Shown: positions 21,128 to 30,655 of the stretch, piece by piece
Numbering within the stretch: position 1 is the first letter of the stretch
How the letters are laid out: each line of letters begins with the position of its first letter
Source: Qipengyuania gelatinilytica
GTDB taxonomy: Bacteria > Pseudomonadota > Alphaproteobacteria > Sphingomonadales > Sphingomonadaceae
Direction of reading: 5' to 3'
Length of the DNA stretch: 64,000 nucleotides
Assembly (NCBI RefSeq): GCF_019711315.1
Contig: NZ_CP081294.1
Location: forward strand, 1,488,001-1,552,000
Translations under genes and position numbers: made by a program
The notes under the pieces: model-generated
Seen by the model: the letters and a program-made list of their open reading frames with translations, nothing else
Told to the model about the DNA's origin: nothing
The model's database searches: none

Positions 21128-21856
21128 ATGAGCACGCATGAAAGCGATATCGTGCAATTCGACAACGTCGGATTGCGCTACGGAACCGAGCGCGAGGTTC
21201 TCTCGAACATTTCGTTCACGCTGTTTTCGGGCCGCTTTTACTTCCTCACCGGGGAAAGCGGCGCAGGCAAGACTTCGCTGCTCAAGCTCCTCTATCTTGC
21301 GCAGCGCCCCTCGCGAGGGGCGATCCGCATGTTCGGGCGCGACGTAATCACCCTGCCGCGCGACAAGCTGCCTGCCTATCGCCGGCGCATGGGCGTGGTG
21401 TTCCAGGACTTCCGCCTCGTCGACCACCTTTCGGCCTTCGACAACATCGCCCTGCCCCTGCGCGTCTCGGGCGTGCGCGAGGCCGATCTGCGCGGACCGG
21501 TCGAAGACATGCTCGAATGGGTCGGGCTGGCGAACCGCGCCGATGCGCGTCCTGCGACGCTGTCGGGCGGCGAGCAGCAGCGCGTCGCCATTGCCCGCGC
21601 GGTCATCGGCAGGCCCGAAGTGCTCGTGGCCGACGAGCCGACCGGTAACGTCGATCCCGACATGGCGCTCAAACTGATGCGGCTGTTCGAGGCACTCAAC
21701 CGGCTCGGTACGACCGTGGTTGTCGCGACCCACGACCTGCAGCTCTTGCGCAAGGTGCCCGACAGCCTGATCATGCGGCTGAGCAAGGGCAGCCTGCTCG
21801 ACCCTACCGGCGCGCTCAAATATCCGCCACGGCGCAGCGGCGGAGGCGGATCGTGA
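21128..21856 (+). CDS. ftsE: cell-division ABC transporter ATPase FtsE
   Basis: Cytoplasmic ATPase of the FtsEX complex, which activates periplasmic peptidoglycan hydrolysis during septation. The 242-residue protein has Walker A GESGAGKTS, a Q-loop (VFQDFRLVDHLSAFDNIALPL), the signature LSGGEQQRVAIARA, Walker B VLVADEPTGNVDP and the H-loop in ATHD. Its stop overlaps the GTG start of ftsX by 4 nt, consistent with a two-gene complex. Confidence 0.97.
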   Translation: MSTHESDIVQFDNVGLRYGTEREVLSNISFTLFSGRFYFLTGESGAGKTSLLKLLYLAQRPSRGAIRMFGRDVITLPRDKLPAYRRRMGVVFQDFRLVDHLSAFDNIALPLRVSGVREADLRGPVEDMLEWVGLANRADARPATLSGGEQQRVAIARAVIGRPEVLVADEPTGNVDPDMALKLMRLFEALNRLGTTVVVATHDLQLLRKVPDSLIMRLSKGSLLDPTGALKYPPRRSGGGGS

Positions 21857-22785
21857 AGCGTCCCCCGACAATCGGCAGCGCGGTCGATCGCGGCCTCGCT
21901 CCGTTCCGTGGCCGCCGCGCCGCGCACTTGCTGCCCAAGGCGCGTTTCGGCGGACCGATACCGTGGGTCATCGCGGTCATGGTCGCGCTCACCGTGCTGG
22001 CGGCGGGCGGCGCACTTGCCCTGTCGAACATGGTATCGAGCGCGCGCGGCGATCTCGAAGGCAGCGCCACCGTGCAGGTGATCGAGCCCGATGCCGATGC
22101 CCGGCAGGCCAAGGCAGCAGTCGTGGTCGACCTGCTTGCCCAGGATCCGGCAGTCGTCGGCTTCCGCGCGGTGCCCGAAGCAGAAGTCGCCGAATTGCTC
22201 GAACCATGGCTGGGCGGGGGCGAAGGGATGGAGGCCGTGCCCCTTCCGGCGCTGATCGATGTCGAATTGCGCGATGGCACCGGCGCGGCAGAGCTCCAGC
22301 GGATCGAGGCAGCGCTGCAAGATGCGGCACCCGGTTCGCGGATCGACAGCCAGGCGCAGTTCCTTGCGCCGGTTCTCTCGGCCCTGCGCGCGCTCCAGTG
22401 GATGGCACTCGCCATGATATTCCTGCTCGCCTTTACCGGCGCTGCGGCCGTCTGGCTGGCTTCGCGCAATGTGCTCGGCGGCAATCGCGATACGATCGAG
22501 ATCGTCCACTTGCTGGGCGGGAACGATGACCAGATCGCGCGCGTCTTCCAGCGTTCGATCCTGTTCGATGCCGTCGCGGGCGGGATGCTCGGCCTTGTGA
22601 CGGGAGCGCTCGCGATAACGCTGATGGCGCGCCGGTTCGCTGCGCTCGATTCCGGAATGGTTGCAGGAGGGTCACTCTCTGCGCTCGATTGGGCCATACT
22701 TGCGCTAGTCCCGCTTTTCGCGGTCGGAATTGCCGTCTACACCGCGCGCATGACGGTCATCCAAGCCTTGCGGAAAATGCTGTGA
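21853..22785 (+). CDS. ftsX: cell-division ABC transporter permease FtsX
   Basis: Inner-membrane partner of FtsE. The 310-residue protein has a short basic cytoplasmic N-terminus, a first membrane helix (VIAVMVALTVLAAGGALALSN), a large periplasmic loop that in other bacteria contacts hydrolase activators, and three C-terminal helices (MALAMIFLLAFTGAAAVWLA, ILFDAVAGGMLGLVTGALAITL, WAILALVPLFAVGIAVYTA). HLLGGNDDQIARVFQ matches the conserved FtsX cytoplasmic loop. The start is GTG within the GTGA overlap with ftsE, and the stop overlaps the next gene in the same way. Confidence 0.95.
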   Translation: MKRPPTIGSAVDRGLAPFRGRRAAHLLPKARFGGPIPWVIAVMVALTVLAAGGALALSNMVSSARGDLEGSATVQVIEPDADARQAKAAVVVDLLAQDPAVVGFRAVPEAEVAELLEPWLGGGEGMEAVPLPALIDVELRDGTGAAELQRIEAALQDAAPGSRIDSQAQFLAPVLSALRALQWMALAMIFLLAFTGAAAVWLASRNVLGGNRDTIEIVHLLGGNDDQIARVFQRSILFDAVAGGMLGLVTGALAITLMARRFAALDSGMVAGGSLSALDWAILALVPLFAVGIAVYTARMTVIQALRKML

Positions 22786-23312
22786 TACTGCGCTTTTTCG
22801 CCGCCCTTTTCCTGATTTACGCCTTCGGCTTCCTTGCCTTTGCGGTGTCGCTGCCCGCGCCTGCAGCCAAGACCGAGACCGATGCGGTCATCGTCCTGAC
22901 CGGCGGAGCGGGCCGGATCGACCGCGGGATCGAAGTGGTCGAAAGCGGCCTCGCCAAGGAAATGTTCGTCTCCGGCGTCGATCCGGAAGTGAAGCCGGCC
23001 GAATTTGCCGAACAGTTCGAAGTCTCGCGCCGCACGATGAACTGCTGTGTCACGCTGGGATACCTCGCGGTCGATACGCGCAGCAATGCCGGTGAAGTTG
23101 CGGAGTGGTTGAAGGAGAAGGAATTCACCTCGGTCCGCCTCGTGACGACCGACTGGCACATGGCGCGCGCCTATTCCGAAGTGTCGGGATCGCTGCCCGA
23201 AGGCACGACCATCGTGAGGGACGCCGTAGTCTCGCACCCCGACCTCGGCACGCTCTTCCTCGAATACAACAAGCTCCTCGCTTCCGAGATCTCGCAGGGG
23301 CTGCCGGACTGA
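22782..23312 (+). CDS. YdcF/ElyC-like DUF218 envelope protein
   Basis: 176-residue protein with an N-terminal membrane helix (ILRFFAALFLIYAFGFLAFAV) and a DUF218 fold. DAVIVLTGGAGRIDRGIEVV and SVRLVTTDWHMARAYSEV are the two conserved blocks, and NAGEVAEWLKEKEF lies between them. Family members such as ElyC and SanA affect peptidoglycan or lipid-carrier homeostasis. Starting at GTG 22782 gives a GTGA overlap with the ftsX stop, which is why I prefer it to an ATG inside ftsX. This makes ftsE-ftsX-ydcF-plsC one tightly coupled envelope operon. Confidence 0.88.
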   Translation: MILRFFAALFLIYAFGFLAFAVSLPAPAAKTETDAVIVLTGGAGRIDRGIEVVESGLAKEMFVSGVDPEVKPAEFAEQFEVSRRTMNCCVTLGYLAVDTRSNAGEVAEWLKEKEFTSVRLVTTDWHMARAYSEVSGSLPEGTTIVRDAVVSHPDLGTLFLEYNKLLASEISQGLPD

Positions 23313-23316
23313 CGCG

Positions 23317-23997
23317 ATGATCTTTCTGCGCAATATCGCTTTCTATCCGGCGTTCTACCTCGGCTCCTTCCTGATCACCGCAGCTTCTTTGGCCAGCGCG
23401 CCCTTCTCGCTGGCTGCCTTCCGCCGGCGCGTGCGCAACTGGGGCCAGTGGCAGCGCTGGTGCCTCAAGCATATCATCGGCGCCGATGTCGTCATCGAAG
23501 GCGAGCCGCATGGAGAACCTGCTCTCTACGCGATCAAGCACGAGAGTTTCTTTGAGGCGATCGATGCGCCGAACCTGCTCGATTGCCCTTCGGTCTTCGC
23601 CAAGCAGGAGCTGTTCTCGATCCCCGGATGGGGCCGCGCCGCGCTTGCCTATGGCCTGATCCCGGTGGCACGCGACAAGGGCGCCAAGATGCTGATGGGC
23701 ATGATCCGCAGCGCCAAGGCAATGGTGGCCGATGGCCGCCCGCTGGTGATTTTCCCCGAAGGCACGCGCGTGCCCCATGGCGAGCGGCGGCCGCTGCAGG
23801 CAGGGTTTGCCGGGCTCTACAAGGTGCTCGGCCTGTCCGTGATTCCGGTCGCGGTCGAGAGCGGCCCGGTCTATCATCGCTGGCTCAAGCGTCCGGGCAC
23901 CATCACCTACCGGTTTGGCGAACCGATCCCGCCCGGCCTCCCGCGTGAGGAAATCGAGAGCCGCGTGCTCGACGCCATCAATGCCTTGAACGACTAG
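23317..23997 (+). CDS. plsC: 1-acyl-sn-glycerol-3-phosphate acyltransferase (PlsC family)
   Basis: Predicted to acylate lysophosphatidate in phospholipid synthesis. The 226-residue protein has an N-terminal hydrophobic segment ([23 protein letters not shown]), the acyltransferase block KHESFFE near residue 71, substrate-binding FPEGTRV near 147, and a VIPVAVESG motif. The first block reads H-X4-E rather than the canonical H-X4-D; this variant occurs in related alphaproteobacterial members. It starts 4 nt after the DUF218 gene and converges with hisC, overlapping it by 4 nt. Confidence 0.92.
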   Translation: MIFLRNIAFYPAFYLGSFLITAASLASAPFSLAAFRRRVRNWGQWQRWCLKHIIGADVVIEGEPHGEPALYAIKHESFFEAIDAPNLLDCPSVFAKQELFSIPGWGRAALAYGLIPVARDKGAKMLMGMIRSAKAMVADGRPLVIFPEGTRVPHGERRPLQAGFAGLYKVLGLSVIPVAVESGPVYHRWLKRPGTITYRFGEPIPPGLPREEIESRVLDAINALND

Positions 23998-25091
23998 TCG
24001 GCTTCGGCGGCTTCCCGCAGGATCGCGGCGATCTGCTCCATCTGCTCCGACGTGCCGATCGTGATGCGCAGGGCATGCGGCAAGCCTTGGCCAGGCAGGT
24101 GGCGCACTGCGTAACCGCCTTGCGCCAGAGCGGCGAGCGCTGCCTCGGCGGTCAGCCTGCCTTCGAACAGCACGAGCACGAAGTTGGCCTCGCTCGGCAG
24201 GGCGCGCAGACCCGAATTGCCCAGTGCTTCGATCTGCTCGACGAACCGCGCGCGCGCGGCATCATTGGCATCGCGCACAGTCTGCACGAAAGCCTGGTCG
24301 GCGAGGGCCGCAAGCGCGGCGCGCTGGCCGCTCGCCGTCACGTTGAAAGCGCCGCGCAAGCGGTTGAGCGCATCCACCAGCTGCGGCGCACCGGTCGCCC
24401 AGCCCACCCGCTCGCCAGCGATGCCATACGCCTTGGCAAAGGTTCGGGTGACGAGGACGTTGTCGTGCGCAGCGGCCAGCGCCATGCCGCCGTCATCCTC
24501 TCCCTCATCCAGGAATTCGGCATAGGCCTGGTCCACAACCAGCAGCACGTCGCCCGGCAGCCCCTTGTGCAGCCGTTCCACCTCGGCACGCGGCAGGAAG
24601 GTGCCGATCGGATTGTTCGGATTGTCGAGCAGGACCACGCGGGTGCGCTCGGTGACCGCCGCCAGCAGCTTGTCGACATCGGGCGCGTAGTCGGTCGCTT
24701 CCGCCATGACCACACTGGCCCCGACCTTGTGAGCGAGCAAAGGATAAAGCGAGAAGGAATAGCGCGAAAACAGCACCTCGTCGCCCGGCCCGGCAAAGGC
24801 CTGCACTGCGCCGTGGAGGCATTCGCCCGAGCCGGTTCCGCAGACGATCCGCTCCGGGTCGATCCCATGCACTTCGCCGATCTTTGCGCGCAATGCCGTG
24901 GAGTCCGGATCGGGATAGCGCGCAGGTCCTGCCGGCTCTGCCAGCGCGGCCAGCACCGCCTCGCTGCATCCAAGCGGGTTCTCGTTGGCCGACAGCTTTA
25001 TGAGCTCGCGGCCGTCTGCGCCCTTGCTCTTGCCGGGGACGTAGGCGTGGATCTTTTCGATCCAGGGTTTCATTGCGGGTTTGTCTGCCAT
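23994..25091 (-). CDS. hisC: histidinol-phosphate aminotransferase (PLP)
   Basis: Class I/II aminotransferase converting imidazole-acetol phosphate to histidinol phosphate; many members also transaminate aromatic keto acids. The 365-residue protein shows [10 protein letters not shown] at the N-terminus, GTGSGE (phosphate binding), NPNNPIG, DQAYAEF, the PLP lysine in [15 protein letters not shown] near residue 219, and a C-terminal LRITIGT. No other his gene is in the window. It is divergent from metX across 70 nt, the order commonly seen in sphingomonads. Confidence 0.92.
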   Translation of the reverse strand: MADKPAMKPWIEKIHAYVPGKSKGADGRELIKLSANENPLGCSEAVLAALAEPAGPARYPDPDSTALRAKIGEVHGIDPERIVCGTGSGECLHGAVQAFAGPGDEVLFSRYSFSLYPLLAHKVGASVVMAEATDYAPDVDKLLAAVTERTRVVLLDNPNNPIGTFLPRAEVERLHKGLPGDVLLVVDQAYAEFLDEGEDDGGMALAAAHDNVLVTRTFAKAYGIAGERVGWATGAPQLVDALNRLRGAFNVTASGQRAALAALADQAFVQTVRDANDAARARFVEQIEALGNSGLRALPSEANFVLVLFEGRLTAEAALAALAQGGYAVRHLPGQGLPHALRITIGTSEQMEQIAAILREAAEAD

Positions 25092-25161
25092 TGCGGCTTC
25101 GGCGCATGAAATAAAAACCGCCCTTCGACAAGCACCTGTCGTGGCGCTAGAGCGCAGATAT

Positions 25162-26250
25162 ATGGCCGGGGCATCACGAACACTGACATTGGCGCAAGCG
25201 CTGCCGCTCGACGGCGGGGGCGAGCTGGTGGATGCAACGCTCGCGTACGAGACCTATGGCGAGCTCAACGAGGATCGCTCGAACGCCATCCTCCTGTGCC
25301 ATGCGCTTACCGGCGACCAGTATGTGGCAAGCGAACATCCCGTCACCGGCAAGCCGGGCTGGTGGGAGCGCATGGTCGGAGCCGGCAAGCCGATCGACAC
25401 GGATCGCTACCACGTCATCTGCGCCAATGTGATCGGCAGCTGCATGGGTTCGATCGGCCCGGCGAGCGCGGCTTCCGATGGCAAGCCCTATGCGATGCGA
25501 TTTCCGGTCATCACCATCCGCGACATGGTGCGCGGCCTCGTCGCGCTGCTCGATGCGCTCGAGATCGAAACGCTGCATGCGGTGGTCGGGGGATCGATGG
25601 GCGGAATGCAGGCGCTGAGCCTTGCAGCGAACTGGCCCGAACGTGCCGCGCGCGTCCTCGTTATCGCCTCGACCAGCCGCCATTCGGCGCAGAACATCGC
25701 CTTCCATGAATTGGGGCGCCAAGCGGTGATGGCCGATCCGCGCTGGAACCAGGGCGATTACTACGGCGGTGAAGCACCCGACAGCGGGCTCGCGGTGGCG
25801 CGCATGGCGGCGCATATCACCTATCTGTCCGAAGAGGCGCTGACCGAGAAATTCGGCCGCAATCTGCAGGACAGGGACGCCAAGAGCTTCGGCTTCGATG
25901 CCGATTTCCAGGTCGAAAGCTACCTTCGCTATCAAGGTACCGGCTTCACGCAGCGGTTCGATGCGAACAGCTATCTCTACATCACCCGCGCGATGGATTA
26001 TTTCGACCTCGCCGAAGAGCATGGCGGCAAGCTCGCGAATGCCTTTGCAGGAACCGATGCGCGCTTCTGCCTCGTCAGCTTCGACAGCGACTGGCTGTAC
26101 CCGACCAGCGAAAGCCGCCACGTGGTGCGCGCGCTCAACGCGGCAGGGGCAGCGGTCAGTTTCGTCGAGCTATCCGCGCCGCACGGCCACGACAGCTTCC
26201 TGCTCGACGTGCCCGCGCTCGACCGCGTGGTGAAAGGCTTCATCGAATGA
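25162..26250 (+). CDS. metX: homoserine O-acyltransferase (MetX)
   Basis: Alpha/beta hydrolase that acylates homoserine in methionine synthesis. The 362-residue protein has the nucleophile elbow [10 protein letters not shown] near residue 142, [12 protein letters not shown] with the catalytic Asp near 312, and HGHDSFLLD with the catalytic His. [13 protein letters not shown] and [15 protein letters not shown] are MetX signatures. Some proteobacterial MetX enzymes paired with MetW use succinyl-CoA rather than acetyl-CoA, so the acyl donor is left open. ATG 25162 was chosen because upstream in-frame codons run into the hisC start region. It overlaps metW by 4 nt. Confidence 0.93.
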   Translation: MAGASRTLTLAQALPLDGGGELVDATLAYETYGELNEDRSNAILLCHALTGDQYVASEHPVTGKPGWWERMVGAGKPIDTDRYHVICANVIGSCMGSIGPASAASDGKPYAMRFPVITIRDMVRGLVALLDALEIETLHAVVGGSMGGMQALSLAANWPERAARVLVIASTSRHSAQNIAFHELGRQAVMADPRWNQGDYYGGEAPDSGLAVARMAAHITYLSEEALTEKFGRNLQDRDAKSFGFDADFQVESYLRYQGTGFTQRFDANSYLYITRAMDYFDLAEEHGGKLANAFAGTDARFCLVSFDSDWLYPTSESRHVVRALNAAGAAVSFVELSAPHGHDSFLLDVPALDRVVKGFIE

Positions 26251-26831
26251 GCTTGCGTGCAGACCTTGCCGCGATTGCCGAAGCGATCGCGCCCGACACC
26301 CGCGTGCTCGACATCGGCTGCGGCGACGGCGCGCTGCTGGCGAACCTTCGCGACACCAAACAGGTCGATGCACGCGGGATGGAAATCGACGGTGCCTGTG
26401 TCGAACGCTGCGTGGCGCAGGGGCTTTCGGTGGTTCAGGGCGATGCGAACCGCGACCTTGCCGACTATCCGGACAAGGGCTTCGACTACACCGTGCTGAG
26501 CCAGACATTGCAGACTGCGACACGGCCCGACCTGATGCTCGACCAGCTATTGCGGGTGGGGCGGCAGGCCTTCGTCAGCTTTCCCAATTTCGCGCACTGG
26601 CGCACCCGTTCCGCGCTGATGTTCGGCGGGAAGATGCCGGTCACAAGGGCCATTCCGGTAAGCTGGTACGAGACGCCCAATATCCACCACGTCACCGTGA
26701 AAGACTTCCGCGAACTCGCCCGCGAGAAGGGCGCGAAGATCGAGCGCGAGTGGTTCTTCTCGAGCGGAAAGCCGGTCACCGGCGGGACCAACTGGCGCGC
26801 GGAATTCGCCGTCTTCCAGCTCAGCCGCTGA
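26247..26831 (+). CDS. metW: methionine biosynthesis protein MetW
   Basis: SAM-methyltransferase-fold partner of MetX, needed for homoserine acylation in several proteobacteria. The 194-residue protein has [15 protein letters not shown] near residue 20 (nucleotide-binding loop), followed by [16 protein letters not shown] and [20 protein letters not shown], all diagnostic. The ATGA overlap with metX indicates translational coupling. It converges with the DUF4126 gene, with 4 nt between them. Confidence 0.94.
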   Translation: MSLRADLAAIAEAIAPDTRVLDIGCGDGALLANLRDTKQVDARGMEIDGACVERCVAQGLSVVQGDANRDLADYPDKGFDYTVLSQTLQTATRPDLMLDQLLRVGRQAFVSFPNFAHWRTRSALMFGGKMPVTRAIPVSWYETPNIHHVTVKDFRELAREKGAKIEREWFFSSGKPVTGGTNWRAEFAVFQLSR

Positions 26832-26835
26832 GCCG

Positions 26836-27444
26836 TCAGCCGGGTGGAGGCTCTGCCTTGTTCCCGCGCCGGAAGAACCCGCGCACCAGCTTGCGCGCCA
26901 GCCAGATCAGCCAGATCACGAAGCCTAGCAGGACCAGCGCGATGACGCCTGCGGCCACCGGAAATTCATAGGCGAGGTAGAGCAGGCCGATGGTCGCCAC
27001 ATCCTCGACCGATGAGACGGCGATATTACTGACCGGCTCGGGGCTGGCATTCACGACACCGCGCGCGCCGGCCTTGCCAGCATGCGCCGTCAGGGCCGCG
27101 CCGCCGCCGAGAAGGAAGGCCACGACCTGCGTTGCCGGATCGGCCGGATCGATGATCGCCAGCGCGAGTAGCGCACCCCCGAGGGGACGCACGAAGGTGT
27201 GGATCGCATCCCATGCGCTATCGAGCCACATCACCTTGTCGGCGAAGAATTCCGCCACGGCAGCAATCGCCGCGATACCCATGATCCACGGATTGGCGAG
27301 CACATCTAGGCTCTGGAGGTGTTCGGGAATCGGAATGGCATCGAGCCGCATGGCGAGACCGGTGGCGACGATGCTCAGGTAGAGCCGCCAGCCCGCCAGC
27401 AGGCTGACACTTCCGGCTACCCCGATGATTTCCATGATGCCCAT
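26836..27444 (-). CDS. DUF4126 membrane protein
   Basis: About 202 residues with six or so hydrophobic segments, beginning MGIMEIIGVAGSVSLLAGWRLYLSIVATGLAMR. The NPWIMGIAAIAAVAEFFADKV block and LGGGAALTAHAGKAGARGVVNASPEP are the conserved DUF4126 features. The C-terminus is a basic cytoplasmic tail (RKLVRGFFRRGNKAEPPPG). Function is unknown for the family. The start at 27444 is preferred over a longer frame that runs into the divergent lipoprotein's upstream region; the ATG at 27435 is possible. Confidence 0.82.
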   Translation of the reverse strand: MGIMEIIGVAGSVSLLAGWRLYLSIVATGLAMRLDAIPIPEHLQSLDVLANPWIMGIAAIAAVAEFFADKVMWLDSAWDAIHTFVRPLGGALLALAIIDPADPATQVVAFLLGGGAALTAHAGKAGARGVVNASPEPVSNIAVSSVEDVATIGLLYLAYEFPVAAGVIALVLLGFVIWLIWLARKLVRGFFRRGNKAEPPPG

Positions 27445-27568
27445 GCACCTGACTATGCGCGTCTTTTGCGCACTCGTCCAACTGCTTGCCAGGCTCGACA
27501 AATGCCGATTGATCGATGGGGCGCTCACTGGCTATGAGGTGTGTGACACAACTAATACGGAGAGGCAG

Positions 27569-28306
27569 ATGCCGTTTTCTTTCAAACCCCTGCTCGCCTG
27601 CTGCGCCGCCAGCCTCGCATTGGCGGGCTGCAGCCACACCTATAACTCGCACGACGCGAATTGGGTGGGCGAGCGCACGGTCGGCTCCGGCACCATCGCG
27701 CAGGAAGAGCGCGAGGTGGAGGCGGCCGATACGCTCGTGCTCTCCGCGCCGGTGAATGTGGTGCTGACGATGGGCGAGCCCTCGCTGACGGTCGAGGCCG
27801 ATGACAATCTGCTCGATTTCATCATAGTCGAACAGGATGGCGGCAGGCTGACGATCCTTGCTGAAGGCACCTACACCACGCGTAATCCCTTCAACGTCTA
27901 TCTTTCGCTGCCTTCCCTTGCCCGGATCGAGAGCCCTTCCGCAGGCGATATCGAGATCCAGGGCTGGGCTGCCGAAGGGTTTGATGTCGAAAGCAGTGGC
28001 TCGGGTGATATCACCTTCGAAGGCTCGCTCGGCTCGCTCAAGGCGCTCGCCCGCGGATCGGGTGACATCGACTTTTCGAATTCCGCCATCGGCAGCGTCG
28101 ATGCCGATGCCAACGGCTCGGGCGACATTGCCTTCGGTCCGGTGGGAAATCTCGACGCGCGCGTGAGCGGCTCGGGTGACATCATCGCCTCCGAAGTCGG
28201 CAATCTCACCGCGTGGAACAACGGTTCGGGAGACATTCTCTATCTCTCGGCCAAGAACGTCGAAATCCTGAACCACACCGGCTCGGGCGACATCAGGGAG
28301 CGCTAG
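27569..28306 (+). CDS. head GIN-domain (DUF2807) lipoprotein
   Basis: 245-residue exported lipoprotein with lipobox LALAGC (Cys 21). After a short linker it is a repetitive beta-solenoid in which a GDI motif recurs every 18-20 residues: SAGDI, SGSGDI, RGSGDI, NGSGDI, SGSGDI, NGSGDI, TGSGDI. This is the DUF2807 / putative auto-transporter adhesin head GIN pattern. Function is unknown; surface or periplasmic adhesion is a family-level guess. Start ATG 27569 has a good AGAGG 5 nt upstream. It is divergent from the DUF4126 gene. Confidence 0.88.
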   Translation: MPFSFKPLLACCAASLALAGCSHTYNSHDANWVGERTVGSGTIAQEEREVEAADTLVLSAPVNVVLTMGEPSLTVEADDNLLDFIIVEQDGGRLTILAEGTYTTRNPFNVYLSLPSLARIESPSAGDIEIQGWAAEGFDVESSGSGDITFEGSLGSLKALARGSGDIDFSNSAIGSVDADANGSGDIAFGPVGNLDARVSGSGDIIASEVGNLTAWNNGSGDILYLSAKNVEILNHTGSGDIRER

Positions 28307-28309
28307 GCC

Positions 28310-29263
28310 TCAACTCCTTCGCAAGGTCTCGACATCGTAAGGCTTGCCGTATGCGCCGCGCGGGATTTCGAGTGTCTCGCGCGGCCAGCCGCCCCTGTCG
28401 GCGACGGCGGCATAGGTGCTCTCGAGGAACGCCATGAGCGCGCCCTCAGGGTCGTCGCTAGTCCGGACCGCCTCGTAGGGCAGGACGAATTCGCCGAGGT
28501 CGGCGAGCCAGGAGGCCTCTTCCGGCTCCACCCTTGCATCCGAGAACCCCTCAGGCGTCGGATAGCCATAGGCATAGAAAGCAGCCTCCTCGACGCCTCC
28601 GCCACCCAGCCAGAAACCGGCACTGGCGACCTCGTGGCTATAGGCTTCGCGCGTCACGCGGTCGGGCAAGTTGGGAAAGCCGCCGGGGTGCAACGGCGCC
28701 TCGCGGCCGGAGAAACGCGTTACTGCAAGATCGAAACTGCCCCAGAACAGGTGGCTCGGGCTCGACTTGCCGACGAAGCCCGACCGGAACCGTTCAAAAA
28801 CGCGATTTGCGTCGGAGAAGGCGCGGTGGATGCGGGCGAGCACCGCCTGGTCCCATGTGCGGTCGGCAGTGTCCTCGTGGAACGGGATTGCTGTCTCGAC
28901 CTCGTTGGGCGCGCCAGAGATATCGGTCGTCACCCCGGCAAGATCGAGCAATTCGGCAAGCTGTCGGTGGAAGCGCGCAACGCTTTGCCCCGTCACTTCG
29001 AAGCCGTCGGCAAAGCCCGTCGAAGTCTCGACAGCAACTGCACTCGACAGACAATCGAAGATCACCTCCGCCTCGCCGCCGGGCATTTCGACGGGGTAGG
29101 TGCGAAAGCCGCGCGGTACGACGCGTAGAGCGAGGTGCCAGCTATGGTTGCACCAGGGCAGTGCTCGGGTGGGCAGCTTCCCGACGACCTGCAGGTATGC
29201 GTGCAGGCTTTCGATGACCGGACCATCGGCAGCGAAATCGAGCGCGGGCCAGCGTTGGGTCAT
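28310..29263 (-). CDS. DUF5996 family protein
   Basis: 317-residue soluble protein beginning MTQRWPALDFAADGPVIESLHAYLQVVGKLP. Conserved blocks of the DUF5996 family are visible: WCNHSWHLALRV, IFDCLSSAVAVETS, IHRAFSDANRVFERFRSGF, KSSPSHLFWGSFDLAVTRFSGR and EAYSHEVASAGFWLGGGG. Function is unknown. The start was taken at the ATG that begins conserved sequence; the longer frame overlaps unrelated intergenic sequence. It converges with the DUF2807 lipoprotein, with only 3 nt between. Confidence 0.85.
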   Translation of the reverse strand: MTQRWPALDFAADGPVIESLHAYLQVVGKLPTRALPWCNHSWHLALRVVPRGFRTYPVEMPGGEAEVIFDCLSSAVAVETSTGFADGFEVTGQSVARFHRQLAELLDLAGVTTDISGAPNEVETAIPFHEDTADRTWDQAVLARIHRAFSDANRVFERFRSGFVGKSSPSHLFWGSFDLAVTRFSGREAPLHPGGFPNLPDRVTREAYSHEVASAGFWLGGGGVEEAAFYAYGYPTPEGFSDARVEPEEASWLADLGEFVLPYEAVRTSDDPEGALMAFLESTYAAVADRGGWPRETLEIPRGAYGKPYDVETLRRS

Positions 29264-29340
29264 GGCATTTCTCTCATGGGCCGAAAGCACATCTGGCCCT
29301 GCCTGACCTACGCCCCACCGGGCGCTTTGCTCCCATACGC

Positions 29341-29379
29341 AAAACGGCGGCGGCAGTCCGTAGTGGATTGCCGCCGCCG
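29341..29379 (-). terminator. Rho-independent terminator of the thiolase gene
   Basis: Perfect 11-bp stem (29345-29355 with 29369-29379) around a 13-nt loop, followed on the minus strand by TTTT. It begins 36 nt after the thiolase stop. The DUF5996 gene reads away from it on the same strand, so it separates the two transcripts. Confidence 0.82.
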
Positions 29380-29414
29380 CTCGGAAGACTGCCGCTAAGG
29401 AGCGGGTGCCTGTC

Positions 29415-30593
29415 CTAGAAGATCTCGAACAGGCCCGCTGCGCCCATGCCGCCGCCGACACACATGGTGACGACGCCATACTTCGCCTTGCGGCGCTGGC
29501 CTTCGCGCAGGATGTGGCCGACGCAGCGTGCGCCGGTCATGCCGTAAGGATGGCCGATCGAGATCGAGCCGCCGTTGACGTTGAGCTTGTCGTTATCGAT
29601 GCCCAGCTTGTCGCGGCAGTAAAGCACCTGCACGGCGAAGGCTTCGTTCAGCTCCCACAGGTCGATGTCCTCGACCTTCATGTCGAAGCGTTCGAGCAGC
29701 TTGGGGATCGCGAAGATCGGGCCGATGCCCATTTCGTCGGGCTCGGTACCGGCAACCGCCATGCCGATGTAGCGGCCGAGCGGATTGAGGCCGCGCTTTT
29801 CGGCTTCCTTGGCTTCCATGACGACGACCGCAGCCGAACCGTCCGAAAGCTGGCTGGCGTTACCGGCCGTGATCGTAGTGCCCGGGCCCATGACCGGCTG
29901 CAGCGAGGCGAGGCCTTCCAGCGTGGTCGAGGGGCGGTTGCCCTCGTCCTTGGCGATCGTCACGTCCTCGTCGGAAACCTCTCCGGTTTCCTTGTTCATC
30001 ACCTTGTGCGTGGTGCTGACCGAGACGATCTCGTCGTCGAAGATACCGGCTTCCTGGGCTGCGGCGGTACGCTGCTGGCTCTGGAGCGAATATTCGTCCT
30101 GCGCTTCGCGGCTGATGCCGTAGCGCTGGGCGACGGTCTCTGCCGTCTGGAGCATCGGCATGTAGATCGCGCCATGCATGTTCAGCAGTTCGGGATCGGG
30201 CATGACCCGCATTTCCTTGGTTTGCACGAGGCTGATCGATTCCTGGCCACCGGCGGCAACGATCTGCATGCGGTCGGTGATGACCTGCTTGGCAGCCGTA
30301 GCAATGGTCATCAGGCCCGAGGAGCACTGGCGGTCGATGGTCATGCCGGACACGCCGATCGGGCAACCGGCACGCAAAGCGACCTGGCGGGCGAGGTTGC
30401 CTGCCTGCGCGCCCTGCTGGAGCGCGGCGCCCCACAGAACGTCGTCGACTTCACCTGCATCGATGCCGGCGCGCTCGATAGCGGGCTTCAGCGAATAGGA
30501 GCCGAGCGTCGCGCCCGGAGTGGAGTTGAAAGCGCCCTTGTAGGCCTTGCCCATACCGGTACGGGCGGTGGAAACGATGACTGCGTCACGCAT
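29415..30593 (-). CDS. acetyl-CoA C-acyltransferase (thiolase)
   Basis: Thiolase of 392 residues, either degrading 3-ketoacyl-CoA or condensing two acetyl-CoA. The nucleophilic Cys is in DRQCSSGL near residue 89, [19 protein letters not shown] holds the catalytic His near 347, and the second Cys is in [10 protein letters not shown] near 380. The start ATG 30593 is preferred over an ATG two codons upstream: AAGGA directly abuts that upstream ATG, giving zero spacing, while it sits 6 nt before 30593. It follows the MaoC hydratase gene on the same strand, suggesting a beta-oxidation or PHB-related pair. Direction in vivo is unknown. Confidence 0.93.
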   Translation of the reverse strand: MRDAVIVSTARTGMGKAYKGAFNSTPGATLGSYSLKPAIERAGIDAGEVDDVLWGAALQQGAQAGNLARQVALRAGCPIGVSGMTIDRQCSSGLMTIATAAKQVITDRMQIVAAGGQESISLVQTKEMRVMPDPELLNMHGAIYMPMLQTAETVAQRYGISREAQDEYSLQSQQRTAAAQEAGIFDDEIVSVSTTHKVMNKETGEVSDEDVTIAKDEGNRPSTTLEGLASLQPVMGPGTTITAGNASQLSDGSAAVVVMEAKEAEKRGLNPLGRYIGMAVAGTEPDEMGIGPIFAIPKLLERFDMKVEDIDLWELNEAFAVQVLYCRDKLGIDNDKLNVNGGSISIGHPYGMTGARCVGHILREGQRRKAKYGVVTMCVGGGMGAAGLFEIF

Positions 30594-30655
30594 GGTCATT
30601 CCTTAATTCTAGTCTGGTGTTGAACGTCTGGTCCTCCTGGGGAGGAGGGGGGGGA

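Noticed and set aside
23317..23997. H-X4-E in PlsC as an inactivating change
   Set aside because: This variant is common in alphaproteobacterial acyltransferases, so it does not indicate loss of function.
27920..28300. Regular DNA-level repeats resembling a small CRISPR or tandem array
   Set aside because: The periodicity is in the protein (GDI turns of a beta-solenoid); the DNA copies are divergent and in one reading frame.
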